Positions 1 through 8,199 of a stretch of DNA of 61,029 bases are shown piece after piece. How positions within the stretch are numbered: position 1 is the first letter of the stretch; each line of letters opens with the position of its first letter. Source of the stretch: Campylobacteraceae bacterium (lineage in GTDB: Bacteria; Campylobacterota; Campylobacteria; Campylobacterales; Campylobacteraceae); contig JAISGD010000028.1 in NCBI GenBank assembly GCA_031263195.1, positions 1 to 61,029 of the forward strand, in the 5' to 3' direction. A model generated the notes under the pieces. The model did no database searches, was not told the origin of the DNA, and saw nothing but the letters and a program-made list of their open reading frames with translations. The translations under genes and the position numbers were made by a program.

Positions 1-173
1 ACAGAGTAAGTTGTAATCGGAGAGTTATTTGCATTTGACGAACTTCCTCCACCTCCACCGCAACCAACTAAAGAAAAACTAAAAAAGAGAGTTAATAAGA
101 GAGAGAGAGAGAGAGAGAACGCTTTAAATTTAAACAAAGATAAAGCTTTGAAATTAGTCATTGAAGACAACAT
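1..173 (-). CDS. lipoprotein, 5' part only (runs off left edge), candidate phase-variable
   Basis: Read on the minus strand, an ATG at 173-171 follows an AAAGGGG ribosome-binding site by five bases and opens a frame that runs off the window edge. The product begins with a long hydrophobic signal ending in S-L-V-G-C, a good lipobox, followed by a run of glycines and serines, as in bacterial surface lipoproteins. A second in-frame ATG lies at 161. The codons for the alternating Ser-Leu stretch in the signal are a pure (CT)10 tract (99-118). As sequenced the frame is open through the tract; one unit more gives TAT-TAA at once, and one unit less gives TAG seven codons on. The mature domain is outside the window, so its role is unknown. 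The lipoprotein at 32085-32828 has a similar Gly-rich post-lipobox region. Confidence 0.75.
   Translation of the reverse strand, partial: MLSSMTNFKALSLFKFKAFSLSLSLLLTLFFSFSLVGCGGGGGSSSNANNSPITTYS
99..118. repeat. (GA)10 dinucleotide microsatellite inside a coding region
   Basis: Ten uninterrupted GA units (CT on the coding strand) lie within the signal-peptide codons of the lipoprotein at 1-173. Unit gain or loss changes frame, so the tract could act as an on/off switch by slipped-strand mispairing. As sequenced it is in the on state. Confidence 0.85.
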
Positions 174-290
174 TGCGACCCCTTTGATTTGAAATTTATT
201 CATGAAAATGAATTTGGCACATTATATCAGAAATTTAATATAAAAGAAATATTGTTATTGAATAGCAATAAAGAGTTTTTAAAATTATAA
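165..290 (+). pseudogene. possible remnant of a gene 3' end
   Basis: A plus-strand frame without a start codon is open from about 165 to a TAA at 288-290. It encodes roughly 41 residues of ordinary composition (…DPFDLKFIHENEFGTLYQ…). It partly overlaps the start of the lipoprotein gene on the other strand. It may be the tail of a gene lost by rearrangement, or chance. The rest of the stretch to 420 is very AT-rich and should hold the promoter of the M48 gene; nothing else was recognised there. Confidence 0.2.
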
Positions 291-420
291 ATATTCCTGT
301 AAAATACCATATTGTTTTAATCAAAAGCTTTATATGTATATAAAATCATATTTTTAATTAATACAATAAAACAAAAATTATGATATAATTCATTTAAAAT
401 TATATTTTTTGGAAATTTTA

Positions 421-2343
421 ATGAATTTTTATAAAGAGCAGGAAGTTTCTCAAAAAAAGACAAAAGCCCTATTGCCATTTTTTACTATCAGCGTAATGAT
501 AGTTACGTTTAGTGCCGGTATGTTTTTTATAACGATTTACATGTATCTGTTTGACGAACAATATCATCCTTTAACATTATCACCCTTTTATATCTTAACT
601 CATACAGGCATTAATATTATTATCATATCGTTTTTGACTATTTTCGCAATTATAATGTATGGATTTTTAAAAAAGATGGAAGAGCTGTCAAAGGGCGGCG
701 AAACAATAGCAAAAGAGCTTTATGCCATACGGCTTTTTAGTGACAAAGCAACCGCAAAAGAGAGAGTTTTGATAAATATAGTGGAAGAAATATCTATAGC
801 GGCCGGTATTCCTGTACTTCCAATATATATTATAGAAAATAGACATATCAACGCTTTTGTAGCCGGCACAACATATGATAACGCTGTTTTTGGCGTAACA
901 AAAGGGGCTGTAGAGCTATTGAATCGCGACGAACTTCAAGGCGTTATAGCGCATGAATTCAGCCATATATTCAGCGGTGATATGAGGCTAAACAGTTATA
1001 TTTCAGGCTTTATAAACGGCATTATGTATATCTTTATTATAGGTATGGAGCTTATAATGCCTGTGCGACTTATAAGCACTTCGCATGAAAAACCTAAAAC
1101 TTTGTATGATATATTATTTATTATATTATATCCTCTCAGTATTATTGTGGGTATATTTTTAGCTCTCATAGGTTTTACCGGAGCTGCATGTGCCTCTTGT
1201 ATTCAACTCTTTATCAATTATCAAAGAGAATACCTCGCAGACGCTTATGCGGTACAGTTTACAAGATATCCGGGCGGAATCGCAAATGCCCTTAAAAAAA
1301 TAGGACATTACGGTTATCGACTTACTTCTGCAAATATAGGCTACTTTAATCATATATTTTTTGCAAGCTGGTCATCGCCATCTATTTCACATAGAATATA
1401 TAAAGTAGAACCTATGTGGAACGGAAAATATATAAACACGAAAAAACAGAGCGATAAGATATTTAAAAAAGCACAACAAAAAGAGACGTTGAGAGTTGTC
1501 GATACAATGAGTATCGCTTACATGTTAAATCAACTTGCAAATAGCGGCAACATCACTAAAGAACAGATAGAACGGGCTCATAGAATACTTGAAAATATCC
1601 CTGTCTCTTTAAAACAAAGTGCGGCAAATCCTCTTGAGTCGGAATTTATAATATATTCGCTTTTATTTGATAAAGAATTTGAAGCAAGACAGATACAGAT
1701 GGAGTTTGCAGCGGATAAAATCTTCCCCGATGATAAAAAAGTACAGAAAACAGCAGTAGATAAAATGAGCGACATATATGCCGATATGATTTTACTGAAT
1801 CGCTCTTTATATCTTAATATTATTCATATATGCGTTTCCACACTAAAAACAATATCACCTGAACAGTACAAAACGCTAAAATTTATAATAAACACTTTTA
1901 TGGAATATGATGACCATATATCGCTTTTTGAATGGTGTATAAAATATCTTGTGCTTTATCCTCTGGATATTAATTTTGCTCTTAAAAAACCATTTATCGG
2001 CAGACATACGCACATAGGCGCAGTAAAAGACGATATTGAGATACTTTTATCTTCTCTTGCCTATACGCAATCAAAAAATGACAAAGATGCCAAAGAGTTG
2101 TTTCATAAAGCGCGAAATAAGGCAAAACTGACATCTTTACAATATATATCACACTCTGATTTTTCACAAAAAGCATTTGAAAAAGCTATTGACGAGATGC
2201 AGGACTCCAAACCGCTTGTGCGCCGTAAAATCATGGAAACGGCGATATACGTACTAACACTTGACAACGAAATAAGTACGGATGATTTGATTATTATGCA
2301 TACTATCAGCGAAGCTTTGCACCTGCCGCTTGGAGTAAGCTGA
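421..2343 (+). CDS. M48-family membrane metalloprotease (HtpX-like) with TerB-like tail
   Basis: Predicted zinc metalloprotease of the inner membrane. Two hydrophobic segments lie at about residues 20-45 and 62-83, then the zinc-binding helix HEFSH at residues 178-182 with a downstream E-Y-L-A-D third-ligand motif, separated by further membrane segments. The C-terminal ~45 residues resemble a TerB-like helical domain. The reading frame extends to a TTG at 409, but the ATG at 421 is preferred: it is preceded by GGA and gives an N-terminus (MNFYKEQE) matching the paralogue MNFFERQE at 2998. Longer than plain HtpX (about 290-330 residues) because of a ~350-residue C-terminal extension shared with the paralogue. 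First gene of an M48-LemA-M48 set, probably one operon. Substrate unknown. Confidence 0.85.
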   Translation: MNFYKEQEVSQKKTKALLPFFTISVMIVTFSAGMFFITIYMYLFDEQYHPLTLSPFYILTHTGINIIIISFLTIFAIIMYGFLKKMEELSKGGETIAKELYAIRLFSDKATAKERVLINIVEEISIAAGIPVLPIYIIENRHINAFVAGTTYDNAVFGVTKGAVELLNRDELQGVIAHEFSHIFSGDMRLNSYISGFINGIMYIFIIGMELIMPVRLISTSHEKPKTLYDILFIILYPLSIIVGIFLALIGFTGAACASCIQLFINYQREYLADAYAVQFTRYPGGIANALKKIGHYGYRLTSANIGYFNHIFFASWSSPSISHRIYKVEPMWNGKYINTKKQSDKIFKKAQQKETLRVVDTMSIAYMLNQLANSGNITKEQIERAHRILENIPVSLKQSAANPLESEFIIYSLLFDKEFEARQIQMEFAADKIFPDDKKVQKTAVDKMSDIYADMILLNRSLYLNIIHICVSTLKTISPEQYKTLKFIINTFMEYDDHISLFEWCIKYLVLYPLDINFALKKPFIGRHTHIGAVKDDIEILLSSLAYTQSKNDKDAKELFHKARNKAKLTSLQYISHSDFSQKAFEKAIDEMQDSKPLVRRKIMETAIYVLTLDNEISTDDLIIMHTISEALHLPLGVS

Positions 2344-2397
2344 CATAATATCTAATTTGTAGTATAATTTTAAAAATTAATTCTAAAGGAGAGACAG

Positions 2398-2994
2398 ATG
2401 GAAACAACATTGATTGTTGTTTTGGTGATTGTTGTTTTGCTTATATTTTTTATAATCAGCATCTACAATACGTTGGTTGCGCTTAAAAACCGCTATTTAA
2501 ATGCTTTTGCGCAAATTGAGGTTCAGCTGAAAAGAAGATATGACCTCATCCCAAACCTTGTTGAGACGGCAAAAGCTTATCTAAAACACGAAAAAGAGAC
2601 TTTAGAGCTTGTCGTAAAAGCAAGAAATCAAGCCGCTCAAGTTTTAGAAAGAGCAAAAGCAAATCCGTCAAATCCGTCAAATATTGAAGCTCTAGGTACT
2701 GCCGAGCAAAATCTCGCAGGCGCACTTAGTAAATTCAATGTAGTTGTTGAAGCCTATCCGGAGCTGAAAGCAAATGAAAATATGATAAAACTTCATGAAG
2801 AGATAGCAACAACAGAAAATAGAGTCTCTTTTGCAAGACAGGCATACAACGACGCTGTTATGTCTTACAACACTTATCGCCAATCATTCCCTCAAAATCT
2901 TTTTGCTCCGACATTCGGACATGCAAATGATGCTGCACTGCTGGAGTTTGACGACCATATTGCTATACAAAATGCCCCAAAGATTGCGTTTTAA
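2398..2994 (+). CDS. lemA: LemA family protein
   Basis: A 198-residue protein with one N-terminal membrane helix (about residues 3-25) followed by the LemA signature: N-R-Y-L-N-A-F-A-Q-I-E-V-Q-L-K-R-R-Y-D-L, then I-P-N-L-V-E-T and a long alpha-helical region including A-R-N-Q-A. AAGGAG lies seven bases before the ATG. It sits between two M48 proteases and is separated by only three bases from the second. LemA-HtpX neighbourhoods are common in bacteria, and the pair is thought to act together in envelope stress or membrane protein quality control. The exact role of LemA is not known. Confidence 0.92.
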   Translation: METTLIVVLVIVVLLIFFIISIYNTLVALKNRYLNAFAQIEVQLKRRYDLIPNLVETAKAYLKHEKETLELVVKARNQAAQVLERAKANPSNPSNIEALGTAEQNLAGALSKFNVVVEAYPELKANENMIKLHEEIATTENRVSFARQAYNDAVMSYNTYRQSFPQNLFAPTFGHANDAALLEFDDHIAIQNAPKIAF

Positions 2995-2997
2995 CAG

Positions 2998-4866
2998 ATG
3001 AATTTTTTTGAACGGCAAGAGAAAGCGAAAAAAAATACAAAACTTTTAATTCTACTCTTTTTGGCAGGTACGGTTGGAGTTTGTATTGGAGTATGCTACA
3101 CTGTGGGAGTAATTTTACTCCACAGTTATGAAGTTGAGTTGATTTTCTCACCTATTGTTGTTTTTCAAAATATGCCCTATAATATGCTTTTATACCTTTT
3201 TGGAGGGACATTTGCGCTTATTGTCATAGGTTCGCTATATAAAATATCTCAACTTTCAAGTAACAGCGGTATGCTTATAGCGAAATCGCTTGAGGGTAAA
3301 TCCGTAACAAAACGAACAACTAATGCTCAAGAGTTAATGCTTTTGAATATCGTGGATGAGATTTCAATAGCTTCAGGTATTCCCTCGCCGCCTGTTTTTA
3401 TTCTTGAAAACGATCATACAATAAATGCATTTGCGGCAGGTATGAGTTATGACGATGCTGTTATAGGCGTAACAAAAGGGGCGGTTGAATTATTGACAAG
3501 AGAGGAGCTTCAAGGCGTTATAGCGCATGAATTCAGCCATATTTTTAACGGAGACATGAAACTTAATATTCGCTCCATAGGTATTTTAAATGGTATTTTA
3601 TTTGTAAGTCTTGTTGGCGAATTTTTAATAAGATCATCTTCCAGAAACAGTAAAAAAAATGGCGGAGGAGTGATTTTGATAGGAATTGCGCTATATGTCA
3701 TAGGATATATAGGACTGTTTTTCGGCAATCTTGTAAAAGCCACTATAAACAGAGAGCGAGAATATTTAGCCGATGCTTCTGCCGTGCAATTTACAAGATA
3801 TCCTCAGGGACTGGCAGGCGCTCTTAAAAAAATAGGCGTTGTGGGCGGGATTATCAGTTCGCAAAAAGCGGACGAATTCAGCCATCTCTATTTTTCAGGC
3901 GGAGTTAAAAACTTTTTCTCATTTAGTACGCATCCGCCGCTTGAGAAAAGAATTCGTGCGCTTGAGCCAAACTGGGATGGTAAATTTATTATTCCAAAGC
4001 AGACAAAAAATAAGGAGAAAAAGCATATGCAAAACAGTAATGAAAATAAAATAAAAGCCGTAACGGCCGCTGCTATTTTAAATGATATAGATAATATAGG
4101 AACGCCAAATCCGCAAAAATTAAACGATGCCGCACAAAAGATAGAGCAAATCCCGCAGATTTTATACGAGGGGACGACTGAACCCGTTTTGGCACAATTA
4201 ATCATCTTTTCGCTACTGTTGGATAAAAACGAAACGATTAGAAAAATACAGGAAAATATCATCGTAAATGAGTTTGATGATAATGCGAATTTCGATACGA
4301 TAAAAGAAGCTGTTTTAAAACTTGAGAGAGAAGCAAACCTTAACCTAATTAATCTTAGCATGGCGACATTAAAATCCATAACAAAAGAGCAATATTTGAA
4401 ATTTAAAGAGGTCGCGAACCATCTTATAGAAGCTGACAAAAGCGTCTCATGGTTTGAGTTGAACCTAAAATATCTTGTGTTATACCCTTTAGATATTTCA
4501 TTTGGTCTGCAAAATATACCTGCCGAGACATACTCAAATCCGGTTACTATCAACTTTGAAATATCGGCTCTGTTATCAGCAGTCGCATGCAGTCAATTTG
4601 ACGATGAACAAAGCGCGCAGAATGCATTTAACAAAATGGCGGATATAGCCGACGCAAAAACATTAAGATACGTACCGCTTCAAAATATCTCGCTGCCATT
4701 ATTGGAAAACGCATATCGCGAGGCACAAAAATGCAAACCTATGCTAAGAAAAAAGATACTTGAAATGGCTCTTGGTCTATTAAAATCGAATGGCAAGATA
4801 AACGCTAAAGACTTGGAAACAATACATGCTCTGGCTGCTCTTTTACATCTGCCGATAAGTATATAA
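2998..4866 (+). CDS. M48-family membrane metalloprotease (HtpX-like), second copy
   Basis: Paralogue of the protease at 421-2343, same architecture: two N-terminal membrane segments, HEFSH at residues 177-181, further hydrophobic segments, the E-Y-L-A-D ligand motif, then a long soluble C-terminal region ending in a TerB-like helical tail. DNA around the zinc motif (3511-3546 against 937-972) is nearly identical between the copies, so the duplication is recent or kept uniform by conversion. It starts three bases after lemA, implying co-transcription and coupled translation. Substrate unknown; envelope proteolysis is inferred from the family. Confidence 0.87.
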   Translation: MNFFERQEKAKKNTKLLILLFLAGTVGVCIGVCYTVGVILLHSYEVELIFSPIVVFQNMPYNMLLYLFGGTFALIVIGSLYKISQLSSNSGMLIAKSLEGKSVTKRTTNAQELMLLNIVDEISIASGIPSPPVFILENDHTINAFAAGMSYDDAVIGVTKGAVELLTREELQGVIAHEFSHIFNGDMKLNIRSIGILNGILFVSLVGEFLIRSSSRNSKKNGGGVILIGIALYVIGYIGLFFGNLVKATINREREYLADASAVQFTRYPQGLAGALKKIGVVGGIISSQKADEFSHLYFSGGVKNFFSFSTHPPLEKRIRALEPNWDGKFIIPKQTKNKEKKHMQNSNENKIKAVTAAAILNDIDNIGTPNPQKLNDAAQKIEQIPQILYEGTTEPVLAQLIIFSLLLDKNETIRKIQENIIVNEFDDNANFDTIKEAVLKLEREANLNLINLSMATLKSITKEQYLKFKEVANHLIEADKSVSWFELNLKYLVLYPLDISFGLQNIPAETYSNPVTINFEISALLSAVACSQFDDEQSAQNAFNKMADIADAKTLRYVPLQNISLPLLENAYREAQKCKPMLRKKILEMALGLLKSNGKINAKDLETIHALAALLHLPISI

Positions 4867-4890
4867 TTTAGGGCAAAATGCCCTAAATTA
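4864..4890. terminator. bidirectional hairpin between convergent genes
   Basis: A perfect 12-bp inverted repeat (4864-4875 with 4879-4890, loop AAA) fills the gap between the convergent M48 and TonB-receptor genes and abuts both stop codons. The stem begins with A/T pairs around a GGGCA core. T-runs are weak on both sides, so termination is inferred mainly from position. Confidence 0.75.
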
Positions 4891-7194
4891 TCAAAAATAC
4901 CCCGTAACACCAAGCCAAAAGTTTCTTGATTTGGCTTTTAAATTATAATCATCCGTGAATGACGCGGTATAACCGCCACTACCGTCAGGTGTAAATACCG
5001 TCTTATAAGATGTAAAATCCTTATCGAGCAGATTATTGACTCTGGCGTGAAATACTATATTATCATTTGCTTTATATGAAGCTCCGAGATTTACAACCTC
5101 ATATCCTTTGTAGTATAAAGTATTGTTGTTTGCATCAACTCCTCGATATCTCTTATCTTCCAGTTCAATAGCCAGATTTGTACTAAAAGACGGCGTCACA
5201 TCCCAGTCAAACATAATATTTCCTTTGTGTTTCGCACTTGATGTAAGAGGTCTGCCCTTTTCGCTTCCGCTTGTTTGTTCCGAGTCAATATAAGTATAAT
5301 TCACTCTCATAGATAGCTGTGGCATGAAAACAATTTTTCCTGCCACTTCAAAACCCTTTACTTCCGCCTCGGATATATTTTGTTTTCTCGTAAGACCGTT
5401 ATTACTTCCCAAAACATCTGCCCAAGCTTCGCCGATATCGACACAATTTGTTGTAACGCTTGCTGTACAAATCTGTAGTGTATCACTGTTTACTATCTTG
5501 TCTTTAAATTTATTTACAAAAAATGTAAAATTAAAACTATGCCCTTTGGCGTTATTATAATATACGGCAATTTCACTATTTACACTCTTTTCCGGTTTCA
5601 AGTCAGGATTTCCTATCCACGGAGAAGTTCCCTGTCCGCCAAATCCTGTGATCCCATACTGCAAATCCGTTGCTTTAGGAGTTTTATATCCTGTTGATAC
5701 GCCGCCTTTGAATGCCCAGCTCTCAAAAGGTTCATAATTAAAATATATTCTGGGACTCACATTAGCGCCAAAATTGTCATGATGGTCATATCTGGCTCCT
5801 CCTGTGAATGATAGAGTATCGGTAAGGAAAAAAGTATCTTCGGCAAAAAGTGCAAATTGCTTAAATGAAAATTCGTCACTTCCCGTATAAGAACCGTTAT
5901 TATCCAATGCGTATATTCCATCTTTTAATCCGGCGTCTATAAATTGACCCCCAACTACTATATAGTTTGACTCTAATGGGATTTTACTTGTATGGTCAAA
6001 CACAAACTGTTTGGATTCAAGCGTTCTTGTCGGACGCGGCAAAAATGCATTAAGTTCATCTCTTTGGGCAGGGGTTAAGCTTGCCATATTTCCGCCGGAC
6101 GCATCCCATAGCGCTTGAAGTCTGCTTCTCTCTTCGGCAGAAAACGGCAATGAACGGCCATAATTATTTGTAATAATCTCGGAGATTGAAGTCTGGGTTG
6201 TTACTCCACCCCATTTACCGGTATGGCTAAGTCCGTACTGTTCTCTTTCAAAACGTTGATCAGCAGCATATCCGACTCTTGGAGCAACTCTGCCTCCCTG
6301 CGCGCGCCAAATAGACGCTATGGAGTCCAATGTGCCCACTTGCGACTCCGCATTGTCATACTTTTGTTTGGATATATCATAGTCAAATGTAAATTCGTGA
6401 TTTTCTTGAGGTGAAAATACAATAGTTGTTCCAGCTTCCCAATTGGTATTAGCGACAGTACGTCCGCCGTTACCAAAACCCAACTCCCTTTGATGAGCAA
6501 CACCATTTGGATCTATCGCCGGTTCATATTGTGGATTTGAGGCCTCTCTTTTGTAAATACTTCCTCTAAGAGCTATAGAGAGTTTATCTTTAATGATGGG
6601 TCCCATAACATTGAAATCTGCCGTCCTGTCATCGCCAAAATCGGAATTTCCCTCCATTGTCAAGGAACTGCTCACCGAACCGCTCCACTCAGAAGTAATC
6701 TTCTTGGTGATGATATTTATAACTCCGCCTATCGCATCCGAACCGTAAAGCGTGGACATTGGTCCCCGTATAACTTCTATTCTCTCTATGGCGGTAACCG
6801 GAGGCAAATGATTGTAATGAGCACCGACATAGACATTATTTTGATACAAATCCCCCACATTGTTTTGACGTCTTCCGTTTATCAATAAAAGCGTATAGTC
6901 AGAACCCATACCTCTTATACTGATAGTCCCTTCCCCCCCCTTGTCTCTTGTCTCTCCAACATCCACGCCTTCTATATCTCTAACTGCATCAAGCAGTGTG
7001 ATATATGGCTTTTTGGCAAGATCTTCGGCTGTTATAACAGAAATACTCGCAGGTGCTTCTACAATCTTTTGCTCATGTCCGGCGGCACTTACAACTTTTA
7101 TCTCATCTAATTCAGTTGCTTCATTAGCTAAAGACGATGATGCAAAACAAACCAAAGCGGCAATGACGCTGTACAACACTCTCTTCTCTCTCAT
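4891..7194 (-). CDS. TonB-dependent outer-membrane receptor, probably siderophore/iron
   Basis: A 767-residue outer-membrane receptor. A signal peptide (about 1-23, ending S-S-L-A-N) is followed by a TonB box (D-E-I-K-V-V-S-A), the plug domain (SISVITAEDL…, RIEVIRGPMSTLYGSDAIGG, then GGVINIITKK) and a long 22-strand-type barrel ending in an aromatic (…WLGVTGYF). The plug's R-G-P-x-S-x-L-Y-G motif is typical of the CirA/FepA/BtuB group. AGGAG precedes the ATG. A Fur-type box lies just upstream, which argues for an iron-linked substrate, with energy from ExbBD-TonB at 24.7 kb. An 8-G tract at codons 85-88 could make expression phase-variable. Ligand not identifiable from sequence. Confidence 0.93.
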   Translation of the reverse strand: MREKRVLYSVIAALVCFASSSLANEATELDEIKVVSAAGHEQKIVEAPASISVITAEDLAKKPYITLLDAVRDIEGVDVGETRDKGGEGTISIRGMGSDYTLLLINGRRQNNVGDLYQNNVYVGAHYNHLPPVTAIERIEVIRGPMSTLYGSDAIGGVINIITKKITSEWSGSVSSSLTMEGNSDFGDDRTADFNVMGPIIKDKLSIALRGSIYKREASNPQYEPAIDPNGVAHQRELGFGNGGRTVANTNWEAGTTIVFSPQENHEFTFDYDISKQKYDNAESQVGTLDSIASIWRAQGGRVAPRVGYAADQRFEREQYGLSHTGKWGGVTTQTSISEIITNNYGRSLPFSAEERSRLQALWDASGGNMASLTPAQRDELNAFLPRPTRTLESKQFVFDHTSKIPLESNYIVVGGQFIDAGLKDGIYALDNNGSYTGSDEFSFKQFALFAEDTFFLTDTLSFTGGARYDHHDNFGANVSPRIYFNYEPFESWAFKGGVSTGYKTPKATDLQYGITGFGGQGTSPWIGNPDLKPEKSVNSEIAVYYNNAKGHSFNFTFFVNKFKDKIVNSDTLQICTASVTTNCVDIGEAWADVLGSNNGLTRKQNISEAEVKGFEVAGKIVFMPQLSMRVNYTYIDSEQTSGSEKGRPLTSSAKHKGNIMFDWDVTPSFSTNLAIELEDKRYRGVDANNNTLYYKGYEVVNLGASYKANDNIVFHARVNNLLDKDFTSYKTVFTPDGSGGYTASFTDDYNLKAKSRNFWLGVTGYF
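6933..6940. repeat. homopolymeric (C)8/(G)8 tract inside the receptor gene
   Basis: Eight consecutive G on the coding strand fall in the plug-domain codons reading …D-K-G-G-E-G. In this AT-rich DNA, and in this phylum where poly-G tracts commonly mediate phase variation, the tract is a candidate contingency site. Loss or gain of one G would truncate the receptor. As sequenced the frame is intact. Confidence 0.7.
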
Positions 7195-7220
7195 TTTTGC
7201 TCCTAATAATTTATATAAAT

Positions 7221-7239
7221 AATAATGATTATCGCAATT
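7221..7239 (-). promoter_or_regulatory. Fur-type box upstream of the TonB-dependent receptor
   Basis: The minus-strand 19-mer AATTGCGATAATCATTATT matches the classical Fur consensus (GATAATGATAATCATTATC) at 14 of 19 positions and lies 27-45 bases before the receptor ATG. Iron repression of the receptor is inferred. Confidence 0.65.
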
Positions 7240-7380
7240 ATTATTTTGGGCTGATGATATATGAAAAAGACTTAAAAAAATATAAAAATTTAATAAAGAG
7301 AAACAAATAAATTATGCAGTATAGAAGTTTTGAAATATTATGATAAAAAGGTATATTTTAGCAGCTTGTGCTTTTAAGAA

Positions 7381-8196
7381 TTATTTTTCAATAACAACAA
7401 TCTCTTGTGTGAATTTTACCTTTTCATTCTTTTTGATAAGCGGTTTGAAAACTTTTCTTTCACCTAAAAACACAATGGTTGAACCCATCTCAAAAAAGCC
7501 CATTTCCTCGCCCTGAAAAAGTTTTAAATCATTGTATAAATGATAACTCTCCTTCTCTTTTCCAGCATTTGTTGCAATATTTTCATCAAATAAAAAGCGA
7601 ATCTTGCCAACATTTAAAGCGCCGACAAATATAAGCCAAAAATGTTTTTTTGAGGTTGTTTCGCATTCCAAGACAACCCTTTCGTTTTCGCAAAAAAGTT
7701 CCGTTTTTTTATGAAGCCACTTTAAATTAACAGGATAAAGTGCACCGGGTATATGAGTCGCTTTTAAAACAGTCATATCGCATGGAGCATGATAGTGATG
7801 ATAGTCTGACGGGGAGAGGTAAAAATTAATGAAAAGTCCGCCTTTTAGTCTCTCTTTATCCTGCTTTAACGTGTAGTTCCCTAAAAGCGAATTGACCGAA
7901 TACGAAAAACCTTTTATTTGCAACGCTTTAATGGCATTTGTATCTATCGTGCCAATTTCTGTTATCAAAGCGTCACATGGGGATATAAGTAAGTTTTCGC
8001 TTTTAATAAAATCTCTTTTTTTGATCAAATCTCTTGTAAAAAGTTTACTCAAACTCTCATAATATGCCGCTTCTTTAAATTCCCTCATATCAATTTTGAA
8101 AAGTTTAATATAAGTTTGATTGATAAAAATCTGTAGTTTTTTAGGAAAATGAACAGCAGCAAACACACCAAAAATTTTCGAGATAATATTTGTCAT
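7381..8196 (-). CDS. psd: phosphatidylserine decarboxylase proenzyme
   Basis: Makes phosphatidylethanolamine from phosphatidylserine at the inner membrane. The 271-residue proenzyme carries the self-cleavage motif G-S-T (Gly238-Ser239-Thr240, in FEMGSTIVFL), which would yield a short alpha chain with an N-terminal pyruvoyl group. The upstream Y-L-S-P-S-D-Y-H-H-Y-H segment holds the conserved histidines of the family. Length is normal for the short bacterial type. It lies three bases downstream of the metallophosphoesterase gene, so the two are probably co-transcribed. Confidence 0.93.
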   Translation of the reverse strand: MTNIISKIFGVFAAVHFPKKLQIFINQTYIKLFKIDMREFKEAAYYESLSKLFTRDLIKKRDFIKSENLLISPCDALITEIGTIDTNAIKALQIKGFSYSVNSLLGNYTLKQDKERLKGGLFINFYLSPSDYHHYHAPCDMTVLKATHIPGALYPVNLKWLHKKTELFCENERVVLECETTSKKHFWLIFVGALNVGKIRFLFDENIATNAGKEKESYHLYNDLKLFQGEEMGFFEMGSTIVFLGERKVFKPLIKKNEKVKFTQEIVVIEK

Positions 8197-8199
8197 AAT

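Noticed and set aside
3888-4553. Long minus-strand open frame of 221 codons
   Set aside because: It lies wholly inside the M48 protease gene, which has clear motifs; the antisense product has no recognisable features.
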